Shown: positions 47,729 to 57,700, numbered from the stretch's first letter. The stretch is DNA of 64,000 nt from JAIVJM01 sp963816985 (GCA_963816985.1 CAWFMF010000004.1:3348001-3412000); one strand, 5' to 3'. Notes: a model not told the origin generated them from the letters alone. Translations and numbers: made by a program.

Positions 47729-48058
47729 CTACTTGCCGCCCTTCTTACCGCTCGCCGCACCCGCGCGCTCGATGACGCCGAGGATTTCGTCCTCGCGCAT
47801 GATGAGGTACTCCTCGCCGTCGAGCTTGATTTCGGAGCCGCTGTATTTGCCGAACAGCACGCGGTCGCCCTTCTGCACGTCGAGCCCGACGCGCGTCCCG
47901 TCGTCCTTGCGCTTGCCCTCGCCGACGGCGATGACCTCGCCCTCCTGCGGCTTCTCCTTGGCGGAGTCGGGGATGATGATCCCGCCGCGCACCTGCTCGC
48001 CCTCTTCGATGCGCTTCACAATCACACGGTCGTGAAGGGGTCTGATGTTTGTCGCCAT
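47729..48058 (-). CDS. groS: 10 kDa co-chaperonin GroES
   Basis: 109 residues from ATG 48058, with a strong RBS AAAGGAG 4-10 bases upstream; the upstream open frame is not coding. Family segments are IRPLHDRVIVKRIEEGEQ (N terminus), the mobile loop VRGGIIIPDSAKEKPQEG, and GDRVLFGKYSGSEIKLDG. A short Ala/Gly/Lys tail (SGKKGGK) is extra. First gene of the groESL operon, under a CIRCE operator. Confidence 0.97.
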   Translation of the reverse strand: MATNIRPLHDRVIVKRIEEGEQVRGGIIIPDSAKEKPQEGEVIAVGEGKRKDDGTRVGLDVQKGDRVLFGKYSGSEIKLDGEEYLIMREDEILGVIERAGAASGKKGGK

Positions 48059-48198
48059 GATGCTCCTTTCCGTTCTCTCTCTGGTGGATGAATATCGGGT
48101 TTGATGGCCAAAATCTTCAGCACTCTCGCGCCGGGAGCGCCACCGCCGCGGGCACAATTCGCCCTGTTTTTGACGATGAGTTGAAGAGCCTCTTTCTC

Positions 48199-48223
48199 TG
48201 GCACTCTCCCAACAAGAGTGCTA
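48199..48223 (-). promoter_or_regulatory. CIRCE operator (HrcA-binding inverted repeat)
   Basis: TAGCACTC-N9-GAGTGCCA read on the minus strand, one base from the TTAGCACTC-N9-GAGTGCTAA consensus in each outer position. It lies ~140 bases upstream of groES and directly downstream of the promoter at 48226-48253. Indicates heat-shock control by HrcA, whose gene is not in the window. Confidence 0.93.
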
Positions 48224-48225
48224 GG

Positions 48226-48253
48226 AATATAGCATTTTCACGGGCTTTGTCAA
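48226..48253 (-). promoter_or_regulatory. groESL promoter
   Basis: On the minus strand, TTGACA (48253-48248), a 16-base spacer, and TATATT (48231-48226). The transcription start would fall inside or at the edge of the CIRCE element, the standard arrangement for HrcA repression. Confidence 0.85.
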
Positions 48254-48299
48254 CTGTCAGCTTCTGGCGGGTGGGCCGGGCGCGGGGCGACTCGAAGGC

Positions 48300-48575
48300 T
48301 CAGCGCCCTTTGCGGCGGGAGGCTGTCTTGCGCGGGTGGCGGGTGGCGGCGGCGCGTTCCTGCACGCGGTAGGCGGCGACGCGCTTGGAGAGCGTGTTGC
48401 GATGGATGCCGAGGGAAGTGGCGGTGCGCGAGAGGTGCTCTTTGTGGCGCGCGAGGGCCTTCTGGATGTAGAGCTTCTCGAACTCGGTGAGGGCCTCGTC
48501 GAGCATAATCTGGCCGTCGAGCATCTCGTCAATCAGGGCCTCAAGGCGGGCGCGCATCTGCATAGGTCGCTCCAT
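48300..48575 (-). CDS. Fis-family-type HTH_8 DNA-binding protein
   Basis: 91 residues from ATG 48575 (alternative ATG 48563 with GGAG 6 bases upstream). The C-terminal half is a Fis/NtrC-type helix-turn-helix: FEKLYIQKALARHKEHLS then RTATSLGIHRNTLSKRV (~50-67), with a basic tail. There is no AAA+ or receiver domain, so it is a stand-alone small regulator. It lies between cvpA and the groESL promoter on the same strand. Targets are unknown; autoregulation or local control is possible. Confidence 0.75.
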   Translation of the reverse strand: MERPMQMRARLEALIDEMLDGQIMLDEALTEFEKLYIQKALARHKEHLSRTATSLGIHRNTLSKRVAAYRVQERAAATRHPRKTASRRKGR

Positions 48576-48601
48576 CTCGTGAGATAAAATATCAATCCCC
48601 G

Positions 48602-49138
48602 CTAATTCCCTCGAAAAGAAAAATCCTGCGCGAAGAGTTGCTCGTACCGCGCGAGGAAGCGCGAGCGCACGTCCGTCGAAGTGCAGAGCGCGAGGAGCCG
48701 CGCGCCTTCGGCGAGCGCGGGGGCCGTGCGCGCCGCCTCGACCGTGCCGAGCCGGACGGGGAAGGCCGTCAAGGCGAGGTAGATGGCCGAGCAGACCGCC
48801 GCGCCCCTGACGAACCCGAACGCGCCGCCGAGCGCGCGGTCGAACCAGCGGAGACGCGTCCGACCGACGCGCGACTTGAGAGCTTGGCCGAGGGCGAACC
48901 CTAAAGCCACCGCCGCGCCGACTATCAAGAGGAATCCGCCCGCGTGCGCCGCCGCAGGCGATTCGACGAGGCCGAGCCCCTTGAGCAGCGCGCCCGCCGG
49001 CTCATACGCGCGCGCGGCGAGGACGAGACCGGCGACGAGCGCCGCGCCCGCGACAAGCGCCCGCACTAACCCGCGCAGAGCGCCCGCGACGACCGACGAG
49101 CCGATAATCGCGAGCACGAAGAAGTCAAAGAAAGTCAT
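48602..49138 (-). CDS. CvpA-family membrane protein
   Basis: 178 residues from ATG 49138. Four membrane helices are apparent: FFVLAIIGSSVVAGALRG (~5-22), LVAGAALVAGLVLAARAY, GGFLLIVGAAVALGFALG, and GAFGFVRGAAVCSAIYLAL. The start 'FDFFVLAIIGSSVVAGALRGLVR' region and the RWFDRALGGAFGFVRG motif are typical of CvpA, named for colicin V production and connected to envelope homeostasis in Enterobacteria. Upstream frame extension to 49345 crosses the TTGAGTC array and is not coding. Confidence 0.82.
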   Translation of the reverse strand: MTFFDFFVLAIIGSSVVAGALRGLVRALVAGAALVAGLVLAARAYEPAGALLKGLGLVESPAAAHAGGFLLIVGAAVALGFALGQALKSRVGRTRLRWFDRALGGAFGFVRGAAVCSAIYLALTAFPVRLGTVEAARTAPALAEGARLLALCTSTDVRSRFLARYEQLFAQDFSFRGN

Positions 49139-49151
49139 CAACAGATAGTCT

Positions 49152-49250
49152 AGAGAGTCTTGAGTCTTGAGTCTTGAGTCAAAGATGAAAGAAAGACGGG
49201 AGACCGTGAAGCTCTCGTCTTCGGACTTCAGGCTCCGGACTCCAGACTCT
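49152..49250. repeat. Heptamer-word array, word family TTGAGTC, with imperfect partner
   Basis: Four near-exact GAGTCTT units at 49152-49179, the cleanest tandem run in the window. A degraded complementary arm (GGACTTCAGGCTCCGGACTCC...) lies at 49214-49250. The array sits 13 bases upstream of the cvpA ATG, and the far arm reaches into the end of purC, overlapping its coding sequence. Confidence 0.78.
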
Positions 49251-50139
49251 CCCCCGTGAGCAGACGGTAAGCCTGAAGGTAGCGCGCCGTCGTGGCCTCG
49301 GCGACTTCGGGCGGAAGCGGCGGGGCGGGCGGACGTTTGTCCCACCGGAGCGTTTCGAGATAGTCGCGCACGAACTGTTTGTCGAACGAAGGCTGCGGCC
49401 CGCCCGCATGGTATTCGTCGGCGGGCCAGAAGCGGGAAGAGTCGGGCGTCAGCGCCTCGTCAATCAAGATGATTCGACCGGAAGAGTCAACGCCGAACTC
49501 GAACTTGGTGTCGGCGATGATGATGCCGCGGCTGCGGGCGTAAAGCTCGGCTTCGCGGTAGAGCGCGAGCGAGGTGTTGCGGAGTCTCTCGGTCGCCTCC
49601 GCGCCGACTATCTCGCTCATGCGCGATTCGGGGATGTTCTCGTCGTGACCCTCTTCGGCCTTGGTCGCGGGCGTGAAGAGCGGCTCCGGCAGCTTGTCGG
49701 ATTCGCGCATCCCTTCGGGCAGACGGTGGCCGCAGACTTCGCCCGTCTGCTGATAGTCCTTCCAGCCCGACCCGGCCAGATAGCCGCGCACGACGCACTC
49801 GACGGGGAAGACTTCGGTGCGCCGGACGAGCATCGAGCGACCGCGCAAGGCTTTGGCGTGTTCGCGCAAGGCTTCGGGCATCCGCTCGACTTCGGTCGTG
49901 ACGAGGTGGTGCGGCGTGACGTGCGCGAGCCGCTCGAACCAGAAGCGCGAGAGGGCGGTGAGCACTTCGCCCTTGCGCGCGATGCGCGTCGGGAGGATGC
50001 AGTCGAAGGCGGAGATGCGGTCGGTGGCGACGACGAGGAGGTGCTCGGCGTCCACCTCGTAAACGTCGCGCACTTTGCCGCGCCGGAAAAGTCTGAGGCC
50101 GGACAGAACGATTTCGTTTACGGGCTGTGTGCCGGTCAT
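49228..50139 (-). CDS. purC: Phosphoribosylaminoimidazole-succinocarboxamide synthase
   Basis: 303 residues from ATG 50139 (a TTG three codons upstream is also possible). Purine synthesis step joining CAIR and aspartate. Motifs are RRGKVRDVYEVDAEHLLVV (~18-36), ATDRISAFDCILP, VECVVRGYLAGSGWKDYQ (~115), and IIIADTKFEFGVDSSG, IDEALTPDSSRFWPAD. The ~300-residue length is that of the eukaryote-like/longer bacterial class. The C-terminal codons overlap the degenerate arm of the TTGAGTC array. Confidence 0.95.
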   Translation of the reverse strand: MTGTQPVNEIVLSGLRLFRRGKVRDVYEVDAEHLLVVATDRISAFDCILPTRIARKGEVLTALSRFWFERLAHVTPHHLVTTEVERMPEALREHAKALRGRSMLVRRTEVFPVECVVRGYLAGSGWKDYQQTGEVCGHRLPEGMRESDKLPEPLFTPATKAEEGHDENIPESRMSEIVGAEATERLRNTSLALYREAELYARSRGIIIADTKFEFGVDSSGRIILIDEALTPDSSRFWPADEYHAGGPQPSFDKQFVRDYLETLRWDKRPPAPPLPPEVAEATTARYLQAYRLLTGESLESGA

Positions 50140-50242
50140 GTCGGTCAAGGTTTGTGACGGCGTCGGGCTTGAAGAAAGAGAACGTCCCCGGAAGCGAGCC
50201 GAGATTGTGCTCGCGCCGTCCGATTTTTGTCAAGGAAGAGGT

Positions 50243-50322
50243 AAAAGCCGTGAACCGTGAACCGTAAACCGTAACAAGAAAGAACTGCCTTTCTCCTGTC
50301 ACCCGTCACGGTTTACGGCTTT
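50243..50322. repeat. Heptamer-word hairpin, word family AACCGTG/AACCGTA
   Basis: Left arm 50243-50275 (GAACCGT, GAACCGT, AAACCGT units) and right arm 50295-50322 (CCGTCAC, GGTTTAC). It shares CTTTCTCCTGTCAC and GTTTACGGCTTT with the element at 10924-11043. The dinB stop codon (minus strand, 50313-50315) lies inside the right arm. Confidence 0.84.
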
Positions 50323-50792
50323 CCCATCTCTTCGCGGAGGCGGCGGATTTGGGCGGCGTGGTTGTGGGCGTGGGCGGCGTAAATCCTGAGCCAGTCTTGG
50401 GAGGTGTAGCGACCGGACTCGGTGTGCGTGCCTTCGCGCGCCCAGTCGTCTTCGGTCATGGCTTCGATGATTTGCGACGTAGTCGCGCGCGCGGCGCGGA
50501 AGGCTTCGAGCGCGGGCGCGATGTCACGCTCGTTGTAGCGAAGTCGCTCGGCGAAAACTTCCTGGTCGTAGCCCTGAATCTGCGGGCTCTCTTCGGTGAG
50601 GAGCTTGCGCAGGCGGATGGCCCCGTTCATCTCGCTGTCGGCGAGGTGGTGGACGATCTCACAGGCCGTCCACTTGCCGGGCAGCGGACGCGCGCGCAAA
50701 TCCTCTTCGGAGATGCCTTCGATGCTCCGCGTCACTTCGTCGAAGCCGTCGCGGTACTGGGCGATGAGTTTCTGTCTCTCGTCGTTGGTCAT
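50313..50792 (-). CDS. DinB-superfamily protein
   Basis: 159 residues from ATG 50792, with AGGAGG 4-9 bases upstream. A four-helix DinB/YfiT fold: WTACEIVHHLADSEMNGAIRL (first metal His pair region, ~45-65), TEESPQIQGYDQEVFAERL, and YAAHAHNHAAQIRRL near the C terminus, giving the usual three-His metal site. Members include thiol transferases and damage-induced proteins of unknown activity. Substrate undetermined. The last codons abut the repeat that supplies the stop. Confidence 0.87.
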   Translation of the reverse strand: MTNDERQKLIAQYRDGFDEVTRSIEGISEEDLRARPLPGKWTACEIVHHLADSEMNGAIRLRKLLTEESPQIQGYDQEVFAERLRYNERDIAPALEAFRAARATTSQIIEAMTEDDWAREGTHTESGRYTSQDWLRIYAAHAHNHAAQIRRLREEMGKP

Positions 50793-50948
50793 ACGCCTCC
50801 TAAAAATTGGGGGATTCGAAACTGCCGCGCGCCGCGCGTGCGTAGATTGAACGGACGTGCGCGGGCGAAGGCGCTGCGGTCTCAACTGGAATTGTTCATA
50901 CCACAGGAGACGGCCCTTTTGAAACACGCCCGTTGTTTGGAACGTACC

Positions 50949-50991
50949 AGCCGCGCGGGCCGTCCCGGTCGCCGAACCGTCCCGCGCGGCT
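50949..50991. repeat. Strong intergenic hairpin
   Basis: AGCCGCGCGGG (50949-50959) pairs perfectly with CCCGCGCGGCT (50981-50991) around a 21-base loop. It has no heptamer words. It lies in the 50793-51144 divergent gap, ~155 bases upstream of the dinB start and ~155 upstream of the regulator gene. Function unknown; a protein-binding or transcript-structure role is possible. The rest of this gap shows only the promoter candidate below. Confidence 0.55.
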
Positions 50992-51039
50992 TAAGTTCCG
51001 CACCGCACATGGTTTGGACGGGCGGCGGGAAACTTATGC

Positions 51040-51069
51040 TTGAGTTTAATTGTGTTGTCCTGTTATAGT
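51040..51069 (+). promoter_or_regulatory. Candidate promoter of the response regulator gene
   Basis: TTGAGT, 18-base spacer, TATAGT, about 75 bases upstream of ATG 51145. Confidence 0.45.
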
Positions 51070-51144
51070 TTGAATGTCCGCCGGACAGCCCGACCGCTGC
51101 CGGCGTAATGAACCTGCCTGGTTCGCCCCTAAACCCGAACGCCC

Positions 51145-51921
51145 ATGATGAGCACTGTTAACAGTTCAAGGCCGAAAGAGGCCGTCGAGGACAGACCCGA
51201 AGCCGGTGACCGCAGGCTAAATCTGCTCATCATCGAAGACGACGAGCAGATTCTGGAAGCGATCAAGGAGTATTTTTCGCGCGCGGGCTACAGCGTGCGG
51301 ACGGCTGAGGACGGGCTGGCGGGCGTGCAGGCGGCTCTGAGCGAGAGGCCCGACGCCATCGTGCTCGACCTCATGCTGCCGAAGATGGACGGGCTGGCGG
51401 TCTGCCGCGAGCTGCGCGAGAAGGCGAGCTACATCCCGATCCTGATGCTGACGGCGAAGGACGACGTGGTGGACAAGGTGCTCGGACTCGAAATGGGCGC
51501 GGACGATTACATCACCAAGCCCTTCTCCCTGCGCGAGCTTGAAGCGCGCATCAAGAGCGTCATGCGGCGCGTCCGCGCCGTGGCGCACACGGACGGCGGC
51601 GGCGGCGAAGAGTCGCCCATCTCGCGCGGGCGGCTGAGGATTGACCCGGCCAAGCGCGAGGTCACGGTCGGCGACCGGCAGGTCGAATTAACTCCGAAGG
51701 AGTTCGAGCTCCTTCGCCTCTTCGCCTCGAATCCGGGGCGAGTCTTCCCGCGCAAATACCTCCTGGAGAAAATCTGGGACTACTCCTACGAAGGCTACGA
51801 CCGCACGATTGACTCGCACATCAACCGCCTGCGAGCCAAGATCGAAGACAACCCCGAAAACCCGCAGATGGTTCTGACCGTCTGGGGCATCGGCTACAAA
51901 TTCAGCGACGAGCAGCGCTGA
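51145..51921 (+). CDS. OmpR/PhoB-family response regulator (orphan)
   Basis: 258 residues. The receiver domain (~27-140) has the acidic pair in IIEDDEQ, the phospho-acceptor Asp in DAIVLDLMLPKMDG (~75), Thr in MLTAKDD and Lys in DDYITKPFSLREL. A winged-helix DNA-binding domain (~155-255) has LTPKEFELLRLFASNPGRVF and YDRTIDSHINRLRAKIE. It binds DNA when phosphorylated. The N-terminal ~25 residues are extra. No histidine kinase gene is adjacent; the neighbours are the HEAT-repeat membrane proteins downstream, which it could regulate. Confidence 0.92.
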   Translation: MMSTVNSSRPKEAVEDRPEAGDRRLNLLIIEDDEQILEAIKEYFSRAGYSVRTAEDGLAGVQAALSERPDAIVLDLMLPKMDGLAVCRELREKASYIPILMLTAKDDVVDKVLGLEMGADDYITKPFSLRELEARIKSVMRRVRAVAHTDGGGGEESPISRGRLRIDPAKREVTVGDRQVELTPKEFELLRLFASNPGRVFPRKYLLEKIWDYSYEGYDRTIDSHINRLRAKIEDNPENPQMVLTVWGIGYKFSDEQR

Positions 51922-52085
51922 GACTCCGCACTCACCGACGCCGAACTTGAGAGGTCTCTCCCTGAGACTCTCTTCTCCTGACAATCTTTTGAGCCGAGTG
52001 ACGGGCAACGCCCCCGCCTGTCGCTTTTGAAACCTCCCGCGCCTCCCCGCCCGAAGGGCACATCCGCCCGAAACGAAATAAGATT

Positions 52086-54581
52086 ATGAACACGGAACGT
52101 TCCCGACAACTCGCCGCCGCACTCGTCTCCAAGCGGAGTGACAACCCGCTCCTCTCCCGCTGCGTCCGCCTCGGACTGGTCTCCACGCTCGGCGCGGCGC
52201 TCGCCATCTGCCAGACGGACGTGCCCGTCGCGCAGCAGCGACCGCAAGAGCCCGGCGTGAAGGTCAGGCAGATCGCCACGAGCGGGAGCGTCGTCTCGAT
52301 CACCGCCGACGGCTCGATGAACCGCGCGCAGACGTGGCAGGACGGCGAGGGCTTCCACGTCGTGCTCGTCAACGGCGCGAGCGACCTCGCCGCCGGCTCG
52401 CCGCGCGGGGTCAAGGTGCGGCGCGTGGGCAACTCTTTGGAGATGGTCGTCCCCGTCAAGCCGGGCGCGAGCGTGACGGTGCAGCCGAAGGGGAACCGCC
52501 TCGACCTGGTCGTCAACGGCGACGGCTTCGCCGCAGCCGAGAGCGCGGGGCGCGAGGAGCAGGCGCAGCAGGCCGCGCAGCGGAGAGAAGAGCAGCGACG
52601 AGCGAGAGAGTCGCGCGCCGCGCAGAACGACTCGTCTGACGCCGCGAACGCCGTCCTGAGGCGACGCGCGCAGAATGAAATGCCCGTGCCGCAGACGCCG
52701 CAGCCCCAGAGGAGAGAGTCGTCGAACGCAAACCTCTCGGCGATGGCGGGCGCGGCCCCGCACGGCACGCAGCATGTGAGCGCGCAGCCGCCGGTCGCGG
52801 CGGGCGCGGGCGGTAACGCCCCGAACCCACCGGAGCAGGCCGCGCCGCCCGCTGCGCCGGACGCTTCCGCGCAGACGACGAACGTGCCCGCGCCTTCGGC
52901 GCAGTTGCGCGCCGACGAAGAGACGCGGCTCGGCTCGTTCCTCTTCTCGCTCCCGTCGTTGCTCATATTGCTCGGCGTGTCGGCCCTCGGCGCGGTGCTC
53001 GTCCTGCTCCGCCGCCGCCGCGCGCAGACGGAGGACGCGGAGGAGTCGGAAGGAGCGAGCGGCGCGAAGCCGAAGAGCCCGAAGGGCAAGGCCGAAGAGA
53101 AGGCGACGACTTTTGAGCAGGCGAAGGGCGACCGGCGCCAGTCGAGCATCAGCGTGCCCTTCGACCGGCGCAAGCACGGGCGCGGCGCGGACGACGAAGC
53201 GACGCGTCAGCAACTGTCAGGCTCGAACAATTCCGAAGGCGGCGGTGAGTCGCGGGCTTCGAACCCGGCGATGCCCGCCGTGCTCTTCGGCTCGTACCGC
53301 ATTGACCAGGAGGTCATCAAGCTCATTCAAGGCGAGCCGCACAGCATCGAGGTTCTTTCGTCTCGCGCCGTGGATGACCGCCGCGCCGTCGAGACTTCTC
53401 TCTTGAAGGCGTTGCGCGCGCAGGAGACGGACGAGGACGGTTGCCGTCGGGCGCGGACGGCGCTTGAGGATTACGGGTTCGTGGCGAGGGAGAGCGCGGC
53501 GCTCCTGCTCTCGCCCGAATCGTTCGAGCGCGCCACCGCCGCGCGCACGCTCGGCGAGATGAAGTCTTCGCAGGCTCTGCCGTTTCTGACCGAGGCGCTC
53601 TACGACGGCGACGCGGTCGTCCGCACCGAGGTCGTGCAGAGCCTCGGCTCGCTCGGCCTGCCCTCGGCCATCGGCGCTCTGCTCGACATCGCGCGCCGCC
53701 ACCCGGAACTCCCGGCGACGGTGCTCGGCCCGGCCTTGACGGCCTGCTCGGTCGAATCTCTGGAACTCAAGTGGGACTCGGCGCAAGAGAGCCGCACGTT
53801 CGCCGGAACGGAAGGCGAGGAAGCCTTCTTCACGGGCGAGATTCGCTCGCTCGAACCCGTCGCCGAGGTCGAGCAGCTCCCCGAATGGCTCGAAGACGAG
53901 AGACTCCTGCACGCGCTCGACTCTCTGGAAGGCGGCGACGCCGACGCGCGCGTCCGCTCCGCGCAGACGCTCGCGCAGTTTCAGGTGCGCCGCGCCGTCG
54001 AGGCGTTAACGATGATGGCGATGCGCGACACCGAATGCCTCGTGCGCGCGGCGGCGGTGACGAGCCTCGCGATGATTAATCACGAGTCGGTCTTCGTCCC
54101 CGTGCTCGTGGCGATGGCCGACGAAGCGCGCGAGGTGCGCGCGGCTGCCGCCCGCTCGCTCTCGCGCCTGAGCTTCGACCGCGCCGACGCCTACGTCCGC
54201 GTCATCGAGAACTCGGACGCCGGGACGCTCTCCGAAGTGGCGAGCGCCTGCGTCAAATCGGGGCTCGCCGCGCAGGCCATCAACCGCCTCGCGAGTCAGG
54301 ACAGGCGGCAGGCTTACGAGGCCTTCTCGCTGCTCTCGCTCGCGGTCAAGGCGGGCGAGACCCGCACCGTCCTCGACGCCGTCGAGTGCCACCGCGACAT
54401 CGAGGTGCGCCTGGCGGCCATCCGCCTGCTCGGCATGATGTACGAGCCGGAACTGGCCCGGCAGCTCCAACACATCGGCGAGAACGGCGGCGTGCCTGAG
54501 AAAGTGCGCCTCGCGATTCGCGAGACCGTCGAGCGCATCGCGCAAGACCACCCCGTCGCGTCCGAGCGAAGTGAGATGTGA
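52086..54581 (+). CDS. Membrane protein with periplasmic AMIN-like region and cytoplasmic HEAT repeats, copy 1
   Basis: 831 residues. A signal or anchor sequence lies at ~28-48 (LGLVSTLGAALAICQ). A beta-rich region at ~55-145 (VVSITADGSMNRAQTW, FHVVLVNGASD, SLEMVVPVKPGASVTVQPKG) resembles AMIN-type envelope domains. A Gln/Ala/Pro-rich linker leads to a membrane helix at ~285-305 (LFSLPSLLILLGVSALGAVLVLL). The C-terminal ~400 residues are HEAT-like helical repeats (FLTEALYDGDAVVRTEVVQSL, AADEAREVRAAAARSL). Probably a scaffold linking envelope and cytoplasm. It shares its layout with the next gene. Confidence 0.75.
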   Translation: MNTERSRQLAAALVSKRSDNPLLSRCVRLGLVSTLGAALAICQTDVPVAQQRPQEPGVKVRQIATSGSVVSITADGSMNRAQTWQDGEGFHVVLVNGASDLAAGSPRGVKVRRVGNSLEMVVPVKPGASVTVQPKGNRLDLVVNGDGFAAAESAGREEQAQQAAQRREEQRRARESRAAQNDSSDAANAVLRRRAQNEMPVPQTPQPQRRESSNANLSAMAGAAPHGTQHVSAQPPVAAGAGGNAPNPPEQAAPPAAPDASAQTTNVPAPSAQLRADEETRLGSFLFSLPSLLILLGVSALGAVLVLLRRRRAQTEDAEESEGASGAKPKSPKGKAEEKATTFEQAKGDRRQSSISVPFDRRKHGRGADDEATRQQLSGSNNSEGGGESRASNPAMPAVLFGSYRIDQEVIKLIQGEPHSIEVLSSRAVDDRRAVETSLLKALRAQETDEDGCRRARTALEDYGFVARESAALLLSPESFERATAARTLGEMKSSQALPFLTEALYDGDAVVRTEVVQSLGSLGLPSAIGALLDIARRHPELPATVLGPALTACSVESLELKWDSAQESRTFAGTEGEEAFFTGEIRSLEPVAEVEQLPEWLEDERLLHALDSLEGGDADARVRSAQTLAQFQVRRAVEALTMMAMRDTECLVRAAAVTSLAMINHESVFVPVLVAMADEAREVRAAAARSLSRLSFDRADAYVRVIENSDAGTLSEVASACVKSGLAAQAINRLASQDRRQAYEAFSLLSLAVKAGETRTVLDAVECHRDIEVRLAAIRLLGMMYEPELARQLQHIGENGGVPEKVRLAIRETVERIAQDHPVASERSEM

Positions 54582-54705
54582 AGAGAGCGGCGCGCGCGGC
54601 GGCGAGGCGAATTGGTTGATGACAAGTGAGACGCCGCTATTGCATAATGCGGGCGCACACAGCCTGCACGCGCTTTCTCTTTCAGCAAGACGAAGACATA
54701 CCGCA

Positions 54706-57700
54706 ATGCCCCTGAAAATCAACTCAAAATTTAGAAGCCACACGCGCCGCCTGTTCGCCACGGCGCTCCTCGCGGCCTTCGCGCTCGCCGTTCTCTTCGT
54801 GACGAACGGCGGCCCCTCGGCGCACGCGCAGCGCAAGGGCAAGCAGACGGCGAACGACAACGCCGCCGCGCCGAAGACCGGGCCAACGAAGCGCGTCTTC
54901 GTCGGGGGCAGCAGCAGCACGCCGCGGGGCTCGCGCGTCACCATCAAGTCGGACAACCCGCTCAACGATTACTCGGCCTACCGCAGCGGCGACCGCTTCT
55001 ACGTCGTCGTCCCCGGCGCGAACGCCGGCTCGGTGGCGAAGGGCGCGAGCGGGCGCGGCTTCTCTGACATGCAGGTGCAGCAGCGCGGCAAGGACGTGGT
55101 GCTCTCGTACAAAGTGCAGCCGGGCGCGAAGCCGAAGGTCGAGCAGAAGTTCAACCGCCTCAACGTGGTCTTCGAGGCCGCCGAAGGCACGACGCCCGCG
55201 CAGGCAGACAACGCGCGCAACACAAAGACACCCGCGAACGCGAATCAGAATCCGGTCGTCAACTCCACTTCGTCAAACCAGACCTCGACCCCGGCCCAGA
55301 ATCAATCCGTGGCCGAGAGGAACGCGGGCCGACCCAACGCCGCCGAGACGAACTCAAGTCAATCAGGCTCAACGTCGTCGCCCACAGGCGCGTCGGTTCC
55401 GCCCGCTGGCGTCGTCGAGTCCTCGATGCCGTCGGCTCTCCCGCCTCTCGCCGAGCAGACTCCCGCTTCGACTCCCGCCGCCGAACAGCAGCTTGCACAG
55501 GCGCAGCCGCCGACCACAGTCGCACCCATCACGACGACCACCACGACGACGCAGCCCTCCGCCGCGACGGGCACGTCCATCGGCGCGGTCGTGCTGCGTA
55601 ACTGGCCTCTGGCCTTAACGCTCGCGCTGCTCGTCGTCGGCGTCGGCCTCTTCTTCGCGGCGCGTCGCTCCTCGGCGGAGCGCGGCCCGGAGTCCGAGAC
55701 GGCTGAGACGGGCGCAACGCTCAAGGCCGCGCGTCCCGCGAAACTCAAAGATGCTTCCTCGACGTTGAGTAAGGTCGAGACCAAACGCGCCGCCGAAACG
55801 TCCACACTCGCCGCCGTGGCTCCCGTCGTATCGAAGCCCGCAGCGGCGGCGTCCGATTCCTCCGGCGCGAAACGGAAGAAAGAAGACAAGAAGAAGAGAG
55901 GCAAGGAGCGCGCGGTAGAAGAGAAGACCGTCGCCGCGCAGGAGACAGGAGCGGTCGCGTCCGCCGAGACACAGATTTCATCAACCGAGACGACGGCGGC
56001 GGTCGCTTCCACCGAGACGGTCGCACAGGAAGCCGCCCTCGCGTCTTCGATAGCCGCGCTCTCAACCTCTGTCGCGTCGTCGGATGAAGCCGCGCCCGTC
56101 GCGAAGGAGTCCGCCGCTATAGACGCCAAGGGCATCGAGCCCGCCGTCTCTCTGGACGGCGATGTCGTGCAGGTCGAGATGAAACGCATGCTCGACGGCG
56201 AGCCCTCAGATGTGAGAGTCGTCGGGACTTCGGACGTTCTGGCGCGGCAGATGATTGCCGCCGAGTTGCTGGCGGCCCTCGCCGGTCGCAACACGGAGCG
56301 GCGCGAGCGCGCCCGCGCGGCCTTCGTCGCCCACGGCTACCTTGACGATGCGGCGAAAGACCTCGGCGGCGCTTCGGCCCCGGCGGAGCGCGCCTCGGCG
56401 GCGCGTTCGGTCGGCCTCGTGGGCGACCCGTCATCCACGCCGCTGCTCGTCGCGGCGCTCGAAGATTCGGCGGTCGAAGTGCGCCGCGCGGCGGTCGAGG
56501 CGCTGGCCTCGCTCCGCGACCCGTCGGCGGTCGAACCGCTCGAAGAACTCCTCGAACGCGAGAAGAAGTCGAAGACCAAGGTTAACCGCAAGCTCGTCCA
56601 GCACGCCATTGATACTTGCCGCGAAGGCTTCGCGGAGCCGCCCGCCGTCGTCGCGCCCGCAGTCGAAGTCGCTGCCGCGCCTGTGGTCGAATCCGCCGCC
56701 GCTTCGGTCGCCGAAATCACGACCGAAGTTGAAAGCGTCCCTGTCAACGAAGCCGCTTCGGAAGTCGTGCCCTTTGTCGAGGAGACAACTCACGCCGTCG
56801 AAGAGGCCGCCCCCGTCGAAGAGCTTGCACAGTCACCCGCGACGGAGACGGCCCCCGAACTTCTCGTGACCGAAGACGCTTCGGTCGAGACGGTCGCGCC
56901 GGAGACCGAAGTCGAAGAAGTTGCCGCCGCAGAGACGGCAGTTGAAGAAGCAGAGGCGGCGGTCGAGTCGCCGATGGTTGAAGAGCCAGCGGTTGAAGAG
57001 ACGACGGCGTTGGAATCGGCTGAGACGTTCGAGCCCGCCCAGCCCGCGCCCGTCTACGAGCCGGTGATGTTGGGTGAATCGCCCATCAAAGATTTCGAGC
57101 TGTGGGATGACGAGGAGGAGACCCCGACGGTCGAGGCGACGACTCCGCCCGTGGCCGAAGAGGCAGCCCCGTTCGCCGAGCCGCAGGCGTTTGAAGACGC
57201 GCCCCGCGCCGTCGAAGTCGAAGAGTTCACGCTCACGCCGCCTGCGCACGAAGTCGCGCCCGCGCTCGAAGACGAGAGCCTCGCGTCCGTCTCGGAGGTG
57301 AAGGGGATCGAGGCGCTCCGTGACACGGGGCCGTCGCTTCCGTTCGCCGAAGCCGTCGAAGAAGGAGAGAAAGGACTGGCTCCCGCGCAGGACGCGGAGG
57401 CGACCGAATGGGTCGAGCTCGACATGAGCGAATCGGAGACCGCCGCGCCGTCGGCCCCGGTCTTTGAAACCTCCGGGGGCGACGCCCTCTCGGAGACGTT
57501 CGCCTCTTCCGCGCCGTCCGAGACGGAGACGCGGCTCGAAGAGTATGCGCCGGTGACGGAAGCTTCCATCACCCCGCGAGAGGCGGAAGCTTCCATCGCC
57601 CCGCATGAGGTCGAGACGGGCTTCGCGGACGAGCACTTCGACGCACCCCCTGCCGCCCCCTCGGCCACAATCTCCGGGGAAGAGAAGTCCGTCGAGCTGT

